Shown here in pieces: positions 20,501-28,060 of a DNA stretch of 64,000 bases (position 1 is its first letter; each line of letters opens with the position of its first letter). Origin of the DNA: JABGPL01 sp964387885 (GTDB lineage: Bacteria > Electryoneota > AABM5-125-24 > Hatepunaeales > Hatepunaeaceae); assembly GCA_964387885.1 (NCBI GenBank), contig CAYLYZ010000013.1, positions 10,399-74,398 of the forward strand, given 5' to 3'. The notes below the pieces were generated by a model. That model did no database searches. It saw only the letters and a program-made list of their open reading frames with translations, and was not told the DNA's origin. The position numbers were made by a program, and so were the translations under genes.

Positions 20501-23500
20501 GGATGGACACATGTGGTGGCAAGCCTGCGATGAAGGTTACCTCTGCCAGCTTAATGTGGAGGGGGAAGAGGCTGAAATCATCCAGGAGACTGAAATCGAA
20601 CAGTCAGAACACTTCGGTTTGGGACATGATGGTGACAACCTCTGGTATCAGACCTCCGAAGAAGAGGAAGGTATCTGGTTTATTATGGATGATGGTATTG
20701 AGGAGATATATTGGCTGACTTATGATCCTGATGAAGGTGAAATCGAAACAGGTGCTGATATGGAAATAATTGTTACTTTGAATGCAACTGGTTGTGTAGA
20801 AGGTGATTATGAAGCGATAATCCATATCCTCTCAAATGATCCTGCAAATCCGGATGTTGAAGTTCCTGTTTTGATGAGTGTTGCTGGTGCTCCGGCAATT
20901 GAAGTCACATGGTCTGAGGAACTCGGTTATCCGGATGTGATCGATTGGAATGAAGGATTTGAAGACCTGTTTATGGATGTCGGATACGAGGTTCCCGTTG
21001 TTGTTGAGAATATAGGAACCTCTGGATTAATAGTGGATGGAATTTTCTGCGAGGATGAAGCGTTTACATCGAATCCTGATGAGATGATTATCGAGCCGGG
21101 AGAAGATCTGGAAATATTATTCATATTCAATTCAGAAGATGATGAAGCTCATGAATCGGAGATGCGAATTGACTGGAATTCACCCGATGGTGAAGACTTT
21201 ATGATCCCCGTGATGGCTGATCCGACAGAACCGCCTGTAATATTTATTGATCCGGAAGAAATGGAGGTCTTTCTGGAATCAGGAGATGAGGATGAGCAAG
21301 CCATAAACGTTTCCAATGAAGGGGATGCTTTGCTCCGTTTGTCTATCGATCACGAGATTATTGCAGAACCGGGAGATGACAGAATTAACCGATCCGTCAG
21401 GAGCGTGGACGCAGCTAATTCGAATGGAGCACCCGAACGCGATGATCCCGGAGACATATTAGCGGAACACCGGATACAATGGGATATGACAATTGGTCTT
21501 GCCTGGGATGATGATAATGGCTGGATGTGGGGATTACGCCATCGTGATCCGGGGCGTGTTTTCGCGTATGATCCGGAAGAGGGAGAGATTGTTGTCGATT
21601 TTCCCGGTAGACGTGAGGTTGGCGGAATGTTCTATCTGGATGGTGTGCTGTACATCGGTGGTTACGGAGATAATCCGAATGATATCTTCCGCTATGACAT
21701 TGATGGGAACGAACTTGAGCGGTGGGATTCTCCCAGAGATCTTGATGAATGTTTCATAGCATCCGATGGTGAAAACCTTCTAATTTCATGTAATCCCCAA
21801 AGGGCTGTCAGCGTTTATGATTTAGAGAATCTGGAGGAAATCGCAAGAATTGACTTCCGAGAAGCAGTAAATAATGATAACACATGGTCAATTGAATGGG
21901 TGAATGACCATCCGGATGGTCAGCTCTGGATATCGGGTCGAGAACGTCTCTATCAGTGTTTTGTAGATGAAAACTGGAATTGTGAGCCTGTACAGGACTT
22001 TGGGACAGTGGCTGGAACTGAAAGTGGTATCGGTCACGACGGAACAAACCTGTGGCGCGCACCTTTTGTTTATGAAAATACCCGCTGGTATGTTATCGAC
22101 GACGGAGTTACCGAATCCCACTGGTTAACATATGATCCGGATGAAACTGAACTTGGACCGGGAGAGAATGCGGATATTATTGTTGTTTTGGATGCGTCCG
22201 GGGTGGATGAAGGTGATTATGAAGCGGATTTGGTTTTCAGCAGCAATGATCCTGAGAATCCGAATGTCGTAGTTCCAATCGTGATGCATGTTGGAGTATT
22301 CCCGGAACATTTCGCTGATTTCGTTGCAGGGGAGGAGAGCCATCTGATCTCAGTCACAGACCTGTTTTTCGAGGGTGAAGACGCACCGGAAGGATGGGAG
22401 ATCGGTGTGTTTACACCCGGAGGCGTGCTGTCCGGAGCTGTTGTGTGGCAGGAGGATCCCGTTGAATTTAATGCATATTGTGCTGCAGATGGCAGAGATC
22501 AATTTGAAGAAGGAGATCGTCTCAACTTCCGCATCTGGGATAATGAAGCAGAAATGGAATTTGCAGCATCCCCTGAAATCGAAGAGGGTCCGGCGACCTG
22601 GATTGCTGACGGATTTACCGAGCTGTCACTCGATGCAGTTGGTTCAAGGGAGATTCGGGTACTTTTGGATGCTGGATGGAACATGATCTCCATCAACGTT
22701 TCCCCACAGGATGAAGAACTCTGGGTGCGAGAGGAGGGACCGGATATACGTCGAATGCTCGAGCAACTCCGGATTGACGAAGAACAGCATCATATTCAAC
22801 TTTTCAAGGACGGCAACGGCAGGTTTTATACACCGGCATTTGGTTTCAACAATATCCCCTACTGGAACCTGTTCGAGGGCTATCAGGCAAATGTTGATGA
22901 AGATGTTGAAGCCGTTTGGACAGGTGAGGAGATTCCGGCTGATACCGATGTTCCGCTCAATATGACCTGGAACCTCATTGCATATTTGCCGACTTATGAA
23001 CTTGATGCAAGTTCTCCTGATTTCTACGTTCTGTCACCGATAATTGATTTTGTATTTCTGGCAAAGGATGTTGACGGTCGGTTCATGTCACCCCAGTTCA
23101 ACTTCTCTAACATGCCCCCCTGGCGGGAGACGCAGGGGTATCAGGTCAAGATTGAGAGCGATGATCCCATAATCCTGAATTATCCTCCGGAGCAGGAAGG
23201 GTTGGCATGTCAGGATGAGAGTGCTGTCAGGTGTCCCCAAAGAGAGAGTGCTGTCAGGTGCCCTCACCTAACAGAAAACACCGGTGAAAACATGAGTGTT
23301 CTTGTAACATCGATAAACGGTATCAGAACTAATGCTGGTGACCAGATCGGGGCGTTCAATTCAGATGGGAGAATAGTCGGAGTCGGGACAATTTACACAG
23401 ATGGCAGATGCGGCTTAGCAGTCTGGGGAGATGATCCATTAACAGATGAGGTCGATGGCTTGCTTGAAGGTGAAGTATTCGAGCTGCGTTTGCTGGATTC

Positions 23501-23867
23501 TGGTCAAAACCTGTTGATTGAGTCAATACAAAGCGGACAAGGTCTGGTTTACAAAACCGACGAATTTACCGTTTTGGATGTTGCAGTTGAGACATCTATC
23601 CCAACTGAATTTTATCTGACACAGGCATATCCCAATCCCTTCAACTCTACGACCATCATCACCTACGGTCTGCCAGTCGAATCAAACGTCTCTCTGAACC
23701 TCTACGACCTGTCAGGTCGGTTAATTCAGACATTAATTGAAGGGAAAGGACAAGCAGGAGTACAAACCACAATCCTTAATGCCGCTAATCTGCCGTCGGG
23801 ATTGTATTTCGTTCGCTTAAGTGCTTCAGCGCATGTGTTTACGAGGAAAGTAATGTTGGTCAGATAA
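17562..23867 (+). CDS. Giant secreted protein with duplicated propeller/anchor-D blocks and T9SS sorting domain
   Basis: 2101 aa with an N-terminal signal peptide (MKTSNKHFILAIS start, cleavage near VSA). The body is a large A-B-A'-B' duplication. Blocks A (about 61-360) and A' (about 815-1240) have propeller-like strands such as WDGELMWCVD, FDGENLWYWI and HDGTNLW. Blocks B (about 362-810) and B' (about 1288-1580) share DNGWMWGLNHRDP / DNGWMWGLRHRDP and LYQCFVDEEWNCE / LYQCFVDENWNCE. Choice-of-anchor-D/ASH-like segments lie between blocks. A GVFTPGGVLSG module (about 1585-1700), the W-N-M-I-S module (about 1700-1875), a palindrome-encoded linker, the GAFNSDGRIVG module (about 1909) and a sorting domain (about 2022) complete it. 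Very rich in Asp and Glu. No catalytic motif is seen; role unknown. Confidence 0.92.
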   Translation: MKTSNKHFILAISIVPAIFFALSMTTDVSAKNGVETANPTNLITDNTTVQVNNGSGVEPDRAAFPSRDDLGDILEGINVDEGTWAGMTWDGELMWCVDYEGFRMFGVNPQGQVVERVDLPCEELGVEGFWSLCWDGEVFWAGCEEIVEMFRFDRAGNFLGCVEVPGEGEGGVSSITFDGENLWYWIPESGALLRQVTPDGELLREVDCSQIGLHEEGSDYWALEWVPEHVNSNMWALVGEEGFLCQLNLREDEAEVVDEIEIEQEEVYGLCHDGTNLWFPTCGEWWFVMDDGIEEAEAPGIVIEPNAVEDNLNTGDIAEHVINVSNFGEGMLRFEIDHEILNEPGRDRRQGPERDDPGDILAQYQTPVTRTSGLAWDEDNGWMWGLNHRDPDITYAVDPANGDIVANFESEHEVGGMFYLDGVLFQGGYNDAPETIFRYDTEGNALEEWESPAFLRDCFIASDGEHLMVASGWNSEVYVFGLDDLEEVATIDFSEEIEEERTSVEWVSAHPEGQLWLSGESRLYQCFVDEEWNCELVQDFATRRGDEAGLGHDGDNLWRSGPFGDQSIYVIDDGVEEVFWLSYEPDEGELEPDEDWDVVITLNATDCIEGEYEADLHFYSNDQVNNDVVVAVLMNVTGVPLIDVEWSDEIGYPDEINWNDAFEDLFTGGPYPVPVTVRNAGSAELVVEEITCENRTFSADPAEFVLAPDERLEVDFILDAEEDGVHEAEMVIVWNSPDGEDVIIPLSGETAQPPEIVVMGEIEGDLNSGEMEEFAINVANEGEAELRFTVEHEIISEPERDKDQRAVRHIEAIGPCRDELGDIIDAIEIGEGYWIGLAWDGDLMWGVDCENGIMISVNPDGEIIDEVDLPADELGIEGEGFTGLCWDGEAFWMGCFEFSELFRVDTEGNLIDRIELPEDEGEQGAFGVAWDGEFLWYIICEGDGILRQITVEGELVREVDCGEIECAEELINIEWVPQHTDGHMWWQACDEGYLCQLNVEGEEAEIIQETEIEQSEHFGLGHDGDNLWYQTSEEEEGIWFIMDDGIEEIYWLTYDPDEGEIETGADMEIIVTLNATGCVEGDYEAIIHILSNDPANPDVEVPVLMSVAGAPAIEVTWSEELGYPDVIDWNEGFEDLFMDVGYEVPVVVENIGTSGLIVDGIFCEDEAFTSNPDEMIIEPGEDLEILFIFNSEDDEAHESEMRIDWNSPDGEDFMIPVMADPTEPPVIFIDPEEMEVFLESGDEDEQAINVSNEGDALLRLSIDHEIIAEPGDDRINRSVRSVDAANSNGAPERDDPGDILAEHRIQWDMTIGLAWDDDNGWMWGLRHRDPGRVFAYDPEEGEIVVDFPGRREVGGMFYLDGVLYIGGYGDNPNDIFRYDIDGNELERWDSPRDLDECFIASDGENLLISCNPQRAVSVYDLENLEEIARIDFREAVNNDNTWSIEWVNDHPDGQLWISGRERLYQCFVDENWNCEPVQDFGTVAGTESGIGHDGTNLWRAPFVYENTRWYVIDDGVTESHWLTYDPDETELGPGENADIIVVLDASGVDEGDYEADLVFSSNDPENPNVVVPIVMHVGVFPEHFADFVAGEESHLISVTDLFFEGEDAPEGWEIGVFTPGGVLSGAVVWQEDPVEFNAYCAADGRDQFEEGDRLNFRIWDNEAEMEFAASPEIEEGPATWIADGFTELSLDAVGSREIRVLLDAGWNMISINVSPQDEELWVREEGPDIRRMLEQLRIDEEQHHIQLFKDGNGRFYTPAFGFNNIPYWNLFEGYQANVDEDVEAVWTGEEIPADTDVPLNMTWNLIAYLPTYELDASSPDFYVLSPIIDFVFLAKDVDGRFMSPQFNFSNMPPWRETQGYQVKIESDDPIILNYPPEQEGLACQDESAVRCPQRESAVRCPHLTENTGENMSVLVTSINGIRTNAGDQIGAFNSDGRIVGVGTIYTDGRCGLAVWGDDPLTDEVDGLLEGEVFELRLLDSGQNLLIESIQSGQGLVYKTDEFTVLDVAVETSIPTEFYLTQAYPNPFNSTTIITYGLPVESNVSLNLYDLSGRLIQTLIEGKGQAGVQTTILNAANLPSGLYFVRLSASAHVFTRKVMLVR
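23219..23276. repeat. In-frame palindromic insert in inter-module linker (copy 3)
   Basis: Two related units of the CTGTCAGGTG family. The hairpin at 23251-23274 has arms CTGTCAGGTG and CACCTAACAG (one mismatch) around a 4-nt loop; an incomplete unit (GTGCTGTCAGGTGTCCCC) precedes it at 23221. Translated as SAVRCPQRESAVRCPHLTEN. Confidence 0.8.
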
Positions 23868-23880
23868 AGGAGAAAGAAAA

Positions 23881-26091
23881 ATGAAAAGTGTAATTCTTTT
23901 AATCTTAATTGTATGCGTCGCACTGACAGCGGATGCAAACCTTTTCGCTCAGGATGCTGAGAACGTCGAACAGGTTGGGCGGATTTACAATCAATTGGAC
24001 ATCGCCTTAGATGTCGTCGTTTCCGATGATTTGGCGTATGTTGCAGCGGGAGTTTCCGGTCTGCAAATTGTGGATATATCAAATCCTGATAGCCCTGAAC
24101 TAGTCGGTTACTGGGATGATAATATATGGTTCGCTCGTGGAGTCGCAGTCTCCGGAAACTATGCATATTTAGCTAACCATCCAGACGATTTGCATGTAGT
24201 GGATATTTCCGATCCTGAGAATCCCACCAAAGTGGGATTATACGATACGCCGGGATCTGGCTGGGGGATCGCGGTTTCCAATGGCTATGCTTTTGTAGCG
24301 GAAGTTCCTTTATGGAATGGTGAAGAAATGGCTGGTGGCGGTTTACGTGTCATTTCTGTTGCCGATCCCGAAAATCCTGAAGAAGTGGGATACTGGGAAA
24401 CACAAAGAAGGGCACTGGACGTCTCGGTTTCTGGCGTATACGCTTATGTAGCGACCGAGGGGAGGTTGCATGTTATCTCAGTTGCAGATCCAGAACATCC
24501 GGAAGAAGTAGGACACTATAATGAGAGAGCTTTGTGTGTCGCCGTTTCCGGTATGTATGCTTATGTAGCGATCGATAATGGTGGATTACGTGTAGTTGAT
24601 ATTGCCAATCCTGAAAATCCTGAGGAAGTCGGATCCTGTGATTTACTTGGAGGGAGGGCACAAGACGTCACCGTTTCCGGGGATTATGCATTTGTAGCGG
24701 ACTGGGATGGAGGTTTAAATGTAGTTGATATTGTTGATCCTGAAAATCCGGATGAAGTAGTATATTACGATACACCGATGTCTGCCCACGGCGTCACCGT
24801 TTCCGGTGATTATGCCTACATAGCGGACGGAGATATGGGTATGGAAGTTAATATTGGTGGTGGTTTGCGCGTCATCTCAGTTGCCGATCCTGAACAACCG
24901 GAAGAAGTGGGATATCACGAAGCACCGGGTTCTGCCTATGGCATCACCGTTTCCGGTGACTATGCTTATGTAGCGAACAATGAAAGCGGTTTGCGAGTAA
25001 TCCACGTTGCCGATCCTGAACATCCGGAAGANNNNNNNNNNNNNNNNNNNNNNNNNNNNNNNNNNNNNNNNNNNNNNNNNNNNNNNNNNNNNNNNNNNNN
25101 NNNNNNNNNNNNNNNNNNNNNNNNNNNNNNNCGAGTAATCCACGTTGCCGATCCTGAACATCCGGAAGAAATCGGAAATTGTGATACACCGCCGTCTGCC
25201 AATGGCGTTACGGTTTCCGGTGGATATGCTTACGTTGCGAGTGGGGAGTTGTATGTTATCTCAGTTACCGATCCAGGACATCCGGAAGAGGTGGGAAACT
25301 GTGATACACCAGGGGGGGCAATGGACGTCATGGTTTCCGGTGAATATGCTTACGTTGCGAGCGGGGGGTTGTGTGTTATCTCAATTGCCGATCCGGAACA
25401 TCCGGAAGAAGTGGGACACCATGATAGACCGGGATTAGCCAATTGTGTCGCTGTTTCCGGTGACTATGCATATGTTGTGGGCACTCATCCGGGTATGGAT
25501 GCAGGACATCGTCTTTTAGTTGTAATCTCAGTCGCCGATCCAGAACATCCAGAAGAAGTGGGATACTGTGATATGCCGGAGGATGTCTATAGTGTCACGG
25601 TTTCCGGTGATTATGCCTTCGTAGCGACCTCGGTTAGCGGTTTACGTGTAGTGAATATTTCCGATCCGGAAAATCCGGTAGAGGTGGGATATTATGACAC
25701 ACCGGGGCGGGCTCTCGGAGTTACTCTTTCGGAAGATGGTTTGATCTACGTCGCGGATGGCACAAATGTGGGAATTTACCGCTTCACTGATCCTGCTAAT
25801 GTTGATGATTCTTTCATCCCTCATCCTTCCGCCTTCATCCTTCATCCCGCCTATCCCAATCCGTTCAACTCAACGACAACCATCACCTACGGTCTACCAG
25901 TTGCATCAAGTATCTCACTAATACTCTACGACCTGTCAGGCCGGCTGATTCAGATATTAGTTGATGAAGAAAAACAGGCTGGTGTTCAAACCACAATCCT
26001 GAATGCTGCTGAATTGCCGTCTGGATTGTATTTCGTGCGTTTAAGTGCATCGGGGCATGTGTTTACGAGGAAAGTAATGTTGGTTAGATAA
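23881..26091 (+). CDS. LVIVD-repeat propeller protein with T9SS sorting domain, containing an assembly gap
   Basis: Start ATG 23881 after AAAGGAGAAAG; signal peptide ends near LFAQD. LVIVD-type repeats (SGDYAYVADWDGGLNVVDI, ADPEHPEEVG) fill about residues 40-640. I count 13 if the 100-N gap at 25032-25131 is closed by its 38-nt overlap, giving 690 aa; 14 repeats would require one hidden unit. Both closures keep the frame. Several repeats have longer outer loops (for example LWNGEEMAGGG). The PANVDD linker and sorting domain (from about nt 25849) match the gene at 9457, and the first 60 nt of the genes are also alike, so they are recent paralogs. No enzymatic residues recognised. Confidence 0.9.
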   Translation: MKSVILLILIVCVALTADANLFAQDAENVEQVGRIYNQLDIALDVVVSDDLAYVAAGVSGLQIVDISNPDSPELVGYWDDNIWFARGVAVSGNYAYLANHPDDLHVVDISDPENPTKVGLYDTPGSGWGIAVSNGYAFVAEVPLWNGEEMAGGGLRVISVADPENPEEVGYWETQRRALDVSVSGVYAYVATEGRLHVISVADPEHPEEVGHYNERALCVAVSGMYAYVAIDNGGLRVVDIANPENPEEVGSCDLLGGRAQDVTVSGDYAFVADWDGGLNVVDIVDPENPDEVVYYDTPMSAHGVTVSGDYAYIADGDMGMEVNIGGGLRVISVADPEQPEEVGYHEAPGSAYGITVSGDYAYVANNESGLRVIHVADPEHPEXXXXXXXXXXXXXXXXXXXXXXXXXXXXXXXXXXRVIHVADPEHPEEIGNCDTPPSANGVTVSGGYAYVASGELYVISVTDPGHPEEVGNCDTPGGAMDVMVSGEYAYVASGGLCVISIADPEHPEEVGHHDRPGLANCVAVSGDYAYVVGTHPGMDAGHRLLVVISVADPEHPEEVGYCDMPEDVYSVTVSGDYAFVATSVSGLRVVNISDPENPVEVGYYDTPGRALGVTLSEDGLIYVADGTNVGIYRFTDPANVDDSFIPHPSAFILHPAYPNPFNSTTTITYGLPVASSISLILYDLSGRLIQILVDEEKQAGVQTTILNAAELPSGLYFVRLSASGHVFTRKVMLVR
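25032..25131. other. Assembly gap 2 (100 N) flanked by an exact 38-nt overlap
   Basis: Exactly 100 N. The 38 nt before (24994-25031) equal the 38 nt after (25132-25169), both encoding RVIHVADPEHPEE in an LVIVD repeat. The real missing length is unknown and may be negative. Confidence 0.96.
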
Positions 26092-26103
26092 AGGAGAAAG
26101 AAA

Positions 26104-28047
26104 ATGAGAAGGCGCATTTTAATCTCAATATTGACAAGAGGGTCACCCATTACAAAAATTCAAAGGGGTAATAAATTGAATTATCGTTTTGTATTTATCC
26201 TCTTGTTTATAGCCTTGAACCTGGTTACAAGCAGAGCACCTGCCCAGGAAATCCTCGAGGTGGATTACATCAACACACCTGGAATAGAATATGATGTGGC
26301 GGTCTGTGGTAATCATGCTTATGTGGCAAGTGGCACAAGAGGTTTAAGAGTAGTAGATATTTCCAACCCGGAATATCCTGATGAAGTAGGTTTCTGCGAT
26401 ATGCCACCCTTTGCACAGCGTGTTGTTGTGGTGGATGGGTATGCCTATGTAACGGGTCACACCATGAACGGGCGTGGCCATTTGTCTGTGATAGACATCT
26501 CCAACCCGGAACAGCCACTCCTGTTAAGCAATTCTGAACTACAATACGGATGTCGAGACGTGGATGTGGTGGGCAACTATGCTTATGTATCAGATGCTCA
26601 TGGTCTTCTCGTGATTGACATTTCCGACAGAGAGCAGCCCCAATTGGTTGGCGTCAGATGGACTCCAATCTATCCCCGGGGAATAGCGGTATCTGGTGAT
26701 TACGCCTATCTGGCAGGTGGAGGTCTTTATGTGATAGACATTGTCGATCCGGAGCGTCCACGGGTGGCAGCCTTACTTTTCACAGAACGCCCGACTCTCA
26801 ATGTAGAAGTTGAGGGCGACTATGCTTATGTGACTGATCTTCGCTCAGGTCTCCGTGTCATAGATATCGCCGATCCAGAGAGTCCTATCGAGGTGGATTT
26901 CTGCGAAACACAGTACGACACAAGGCATTACCCCGATTTAGTTGTTGCGGGGAACTATGTCTATATGTCGAATTTCTTTTCCAGTCTTTACGTAATAGAT
27001 ATCTCTGTTCCGGAAGATCCTCATGTGGAGGGAGCAAGTTCATATAATGGCGTTTCCCGAGGTGTTGATTTGACGGGAAACTATGCCTGTGTGTCATTTA
27101 ATGCGGGGCTCCGAATTTTTGATGTGGCATATTTCACAAACCCTCAACCAGAAATAGCTGTTTCGCATGAAATACTGGAATTCGGAGAGGTCGAATTTGG
27201 TCGTTGTGTGGGATTGCCTCTGACCATCACCAACAATGGCATTAGCAACTTGACAGTATACGATATATCCACAACTGGTGATTATTTCACTGTTAGTTTT
27301 GGTGATGAGTTCATACTCCCTCAGGATGCTAATCAAATAATCTACGTTACTTTTGCCCCCAGAGCGACTGGTGATCTTAATGGACAGTTGGTGATATCTT
27401 CGGACGATCCAGTCAATCCTGAGGTTACGGTTGACCTGACGGGTACCGGTGTATGGATTCCGGTAGTGGATCTCCTTGAGAGACTGATCAGTGATGTTTC
27501 AGCATTAGGAGCCAGCGGTTCACTTAACCGCGGTCAAGTAATTGCACTGACGGTAAAACTGGAACACGCCATCACTAAGCTGAATAGAGGACAACTTAGA
27601 CCAGCGATAAGTCAGATAAATGCCCTTATTACCCAAGTGACTGATTTCCTTATTGATGAGGTGTTAGCGGTTGAACAAGGTCAACCGCTAATCGACGAGG
27701 CAAGATTTGTTACAGAGATACTGATTGAATTCGGTTTAGATTCATTTGGCGATATAAATGCTCTATCAAATAATGAGATGCCCTCCCACAACTTCTTAAC
27801 TCCAGCCTATCCCAATCCCTTCAATTCAACCACCACCATCACCTATGCCCTGAGGGTCGCGTCTCCGGTATCGCTTAAACTCTACGACCTGTCAGGACGG
27901 TTAATTCAGACATTATTTGAGGAGAAAAGGCAGGCTGGTGTACAAACCACAATCCTGAGTGCAGCAGAGCTGCCTTCGGGATTGTATTTCGTTCGCTTAA
28001 GTGCATCCGGGTATGTGTTTAGGAGGAAAGTTATGTTGGTCAGATAA
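26104..28047 (+). CDS. Seven-repeat LVIVD propeller with anchor-D and FIMAH domains and T9SS sorting domain
   Basis: 647 aa from ATG 26104, or 623 aa from TTG 26176, which follows AAAGGGG by 8 nt and directly begins a proper signal peptide (NYRFVFILLFIALNL). The upstream ATG lies on a stretch resembling the start of the neighbouring LVIVD genes, so TTG 26176 is the more natural start for the mature domain; see finding. Seven LVIVD repeats (NHAYVASGTRGLRVVDIS ... NYACVSFNAGLRIFDV) form a predicted single propeller. A choice-of-anchor-D/ASH-like domain follows (about 345-450 from ATG, EFGEVEFGRCVGLPLTITN). A helical FIMAH-type domain (about 455-545, GSLNRGQVIALTVKLEHAI, QPLIDEARF) precedes the sorting domain, which ends FRRKVMLVR. 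Confidence 0.9.
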   Translation: MRRRILISILTRGSPITKIQRGNKLNYRFVFILLFIALNLVTSRAPAQEILEVDYINTPGIEYDVAVCGNHAYVASGTRGLRVVDISNPEYPDEVGFCDMPPFAQRVVVVDGYAYVTGHTMNGRGHLSVIDISNPEQPLLLSNSELQYGCRDVDVVGNYAYVSDAHGLLVIDISDREQPQLVGVRWTPIYPRGIAVSGDYAYLAGGGLYVIDIVDPERPRVAALLFTERPTLNVEVEGDYAYVTDLRSGLRVIDIADPESPIEVDFCETQYDTRHYPDLVVAGNYVYMSNFFSSLYVIDISVPEDPHVEGASSYNGVSRGVDLTGNYACVSFNAGLRIFDVAYFTNPQPEIAVSHEILEFGEVEFGRCVGLPLTITNNGISNLTVYDISTTGDYFTVSFGDEFILPQDANQIIYVTFAPRATGDLNGQLVISSDDPVNPEVTVDLTGTGVWIPVVDLLERLISDVSALGASGSLNRGQVIALTVKLEHAITKLNRGQLRPAISQINALITQVTDFLIDEVLAVEQGQPLIDEARFVTEILIEFGLDSFGDINALSNNEMPSHNFLTPAYPNPFNSTTTITYALRVASPVSLKLYDLSGRLIQTLFEEKRQAGVQTTILSAAELPSGLYFVRLSASGYVFRRKVMLVR

Positions 28048-28060
28048 AGGAGAAAGAACA

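Noticed and set aside
28001..28060. Upstream start of the gene at 28061, overlapping the previous gene's end
   Set aside because: The extension translates the out-of-frame sorting-domain DNA, has no ribosome site, and would bury the signal peptide.
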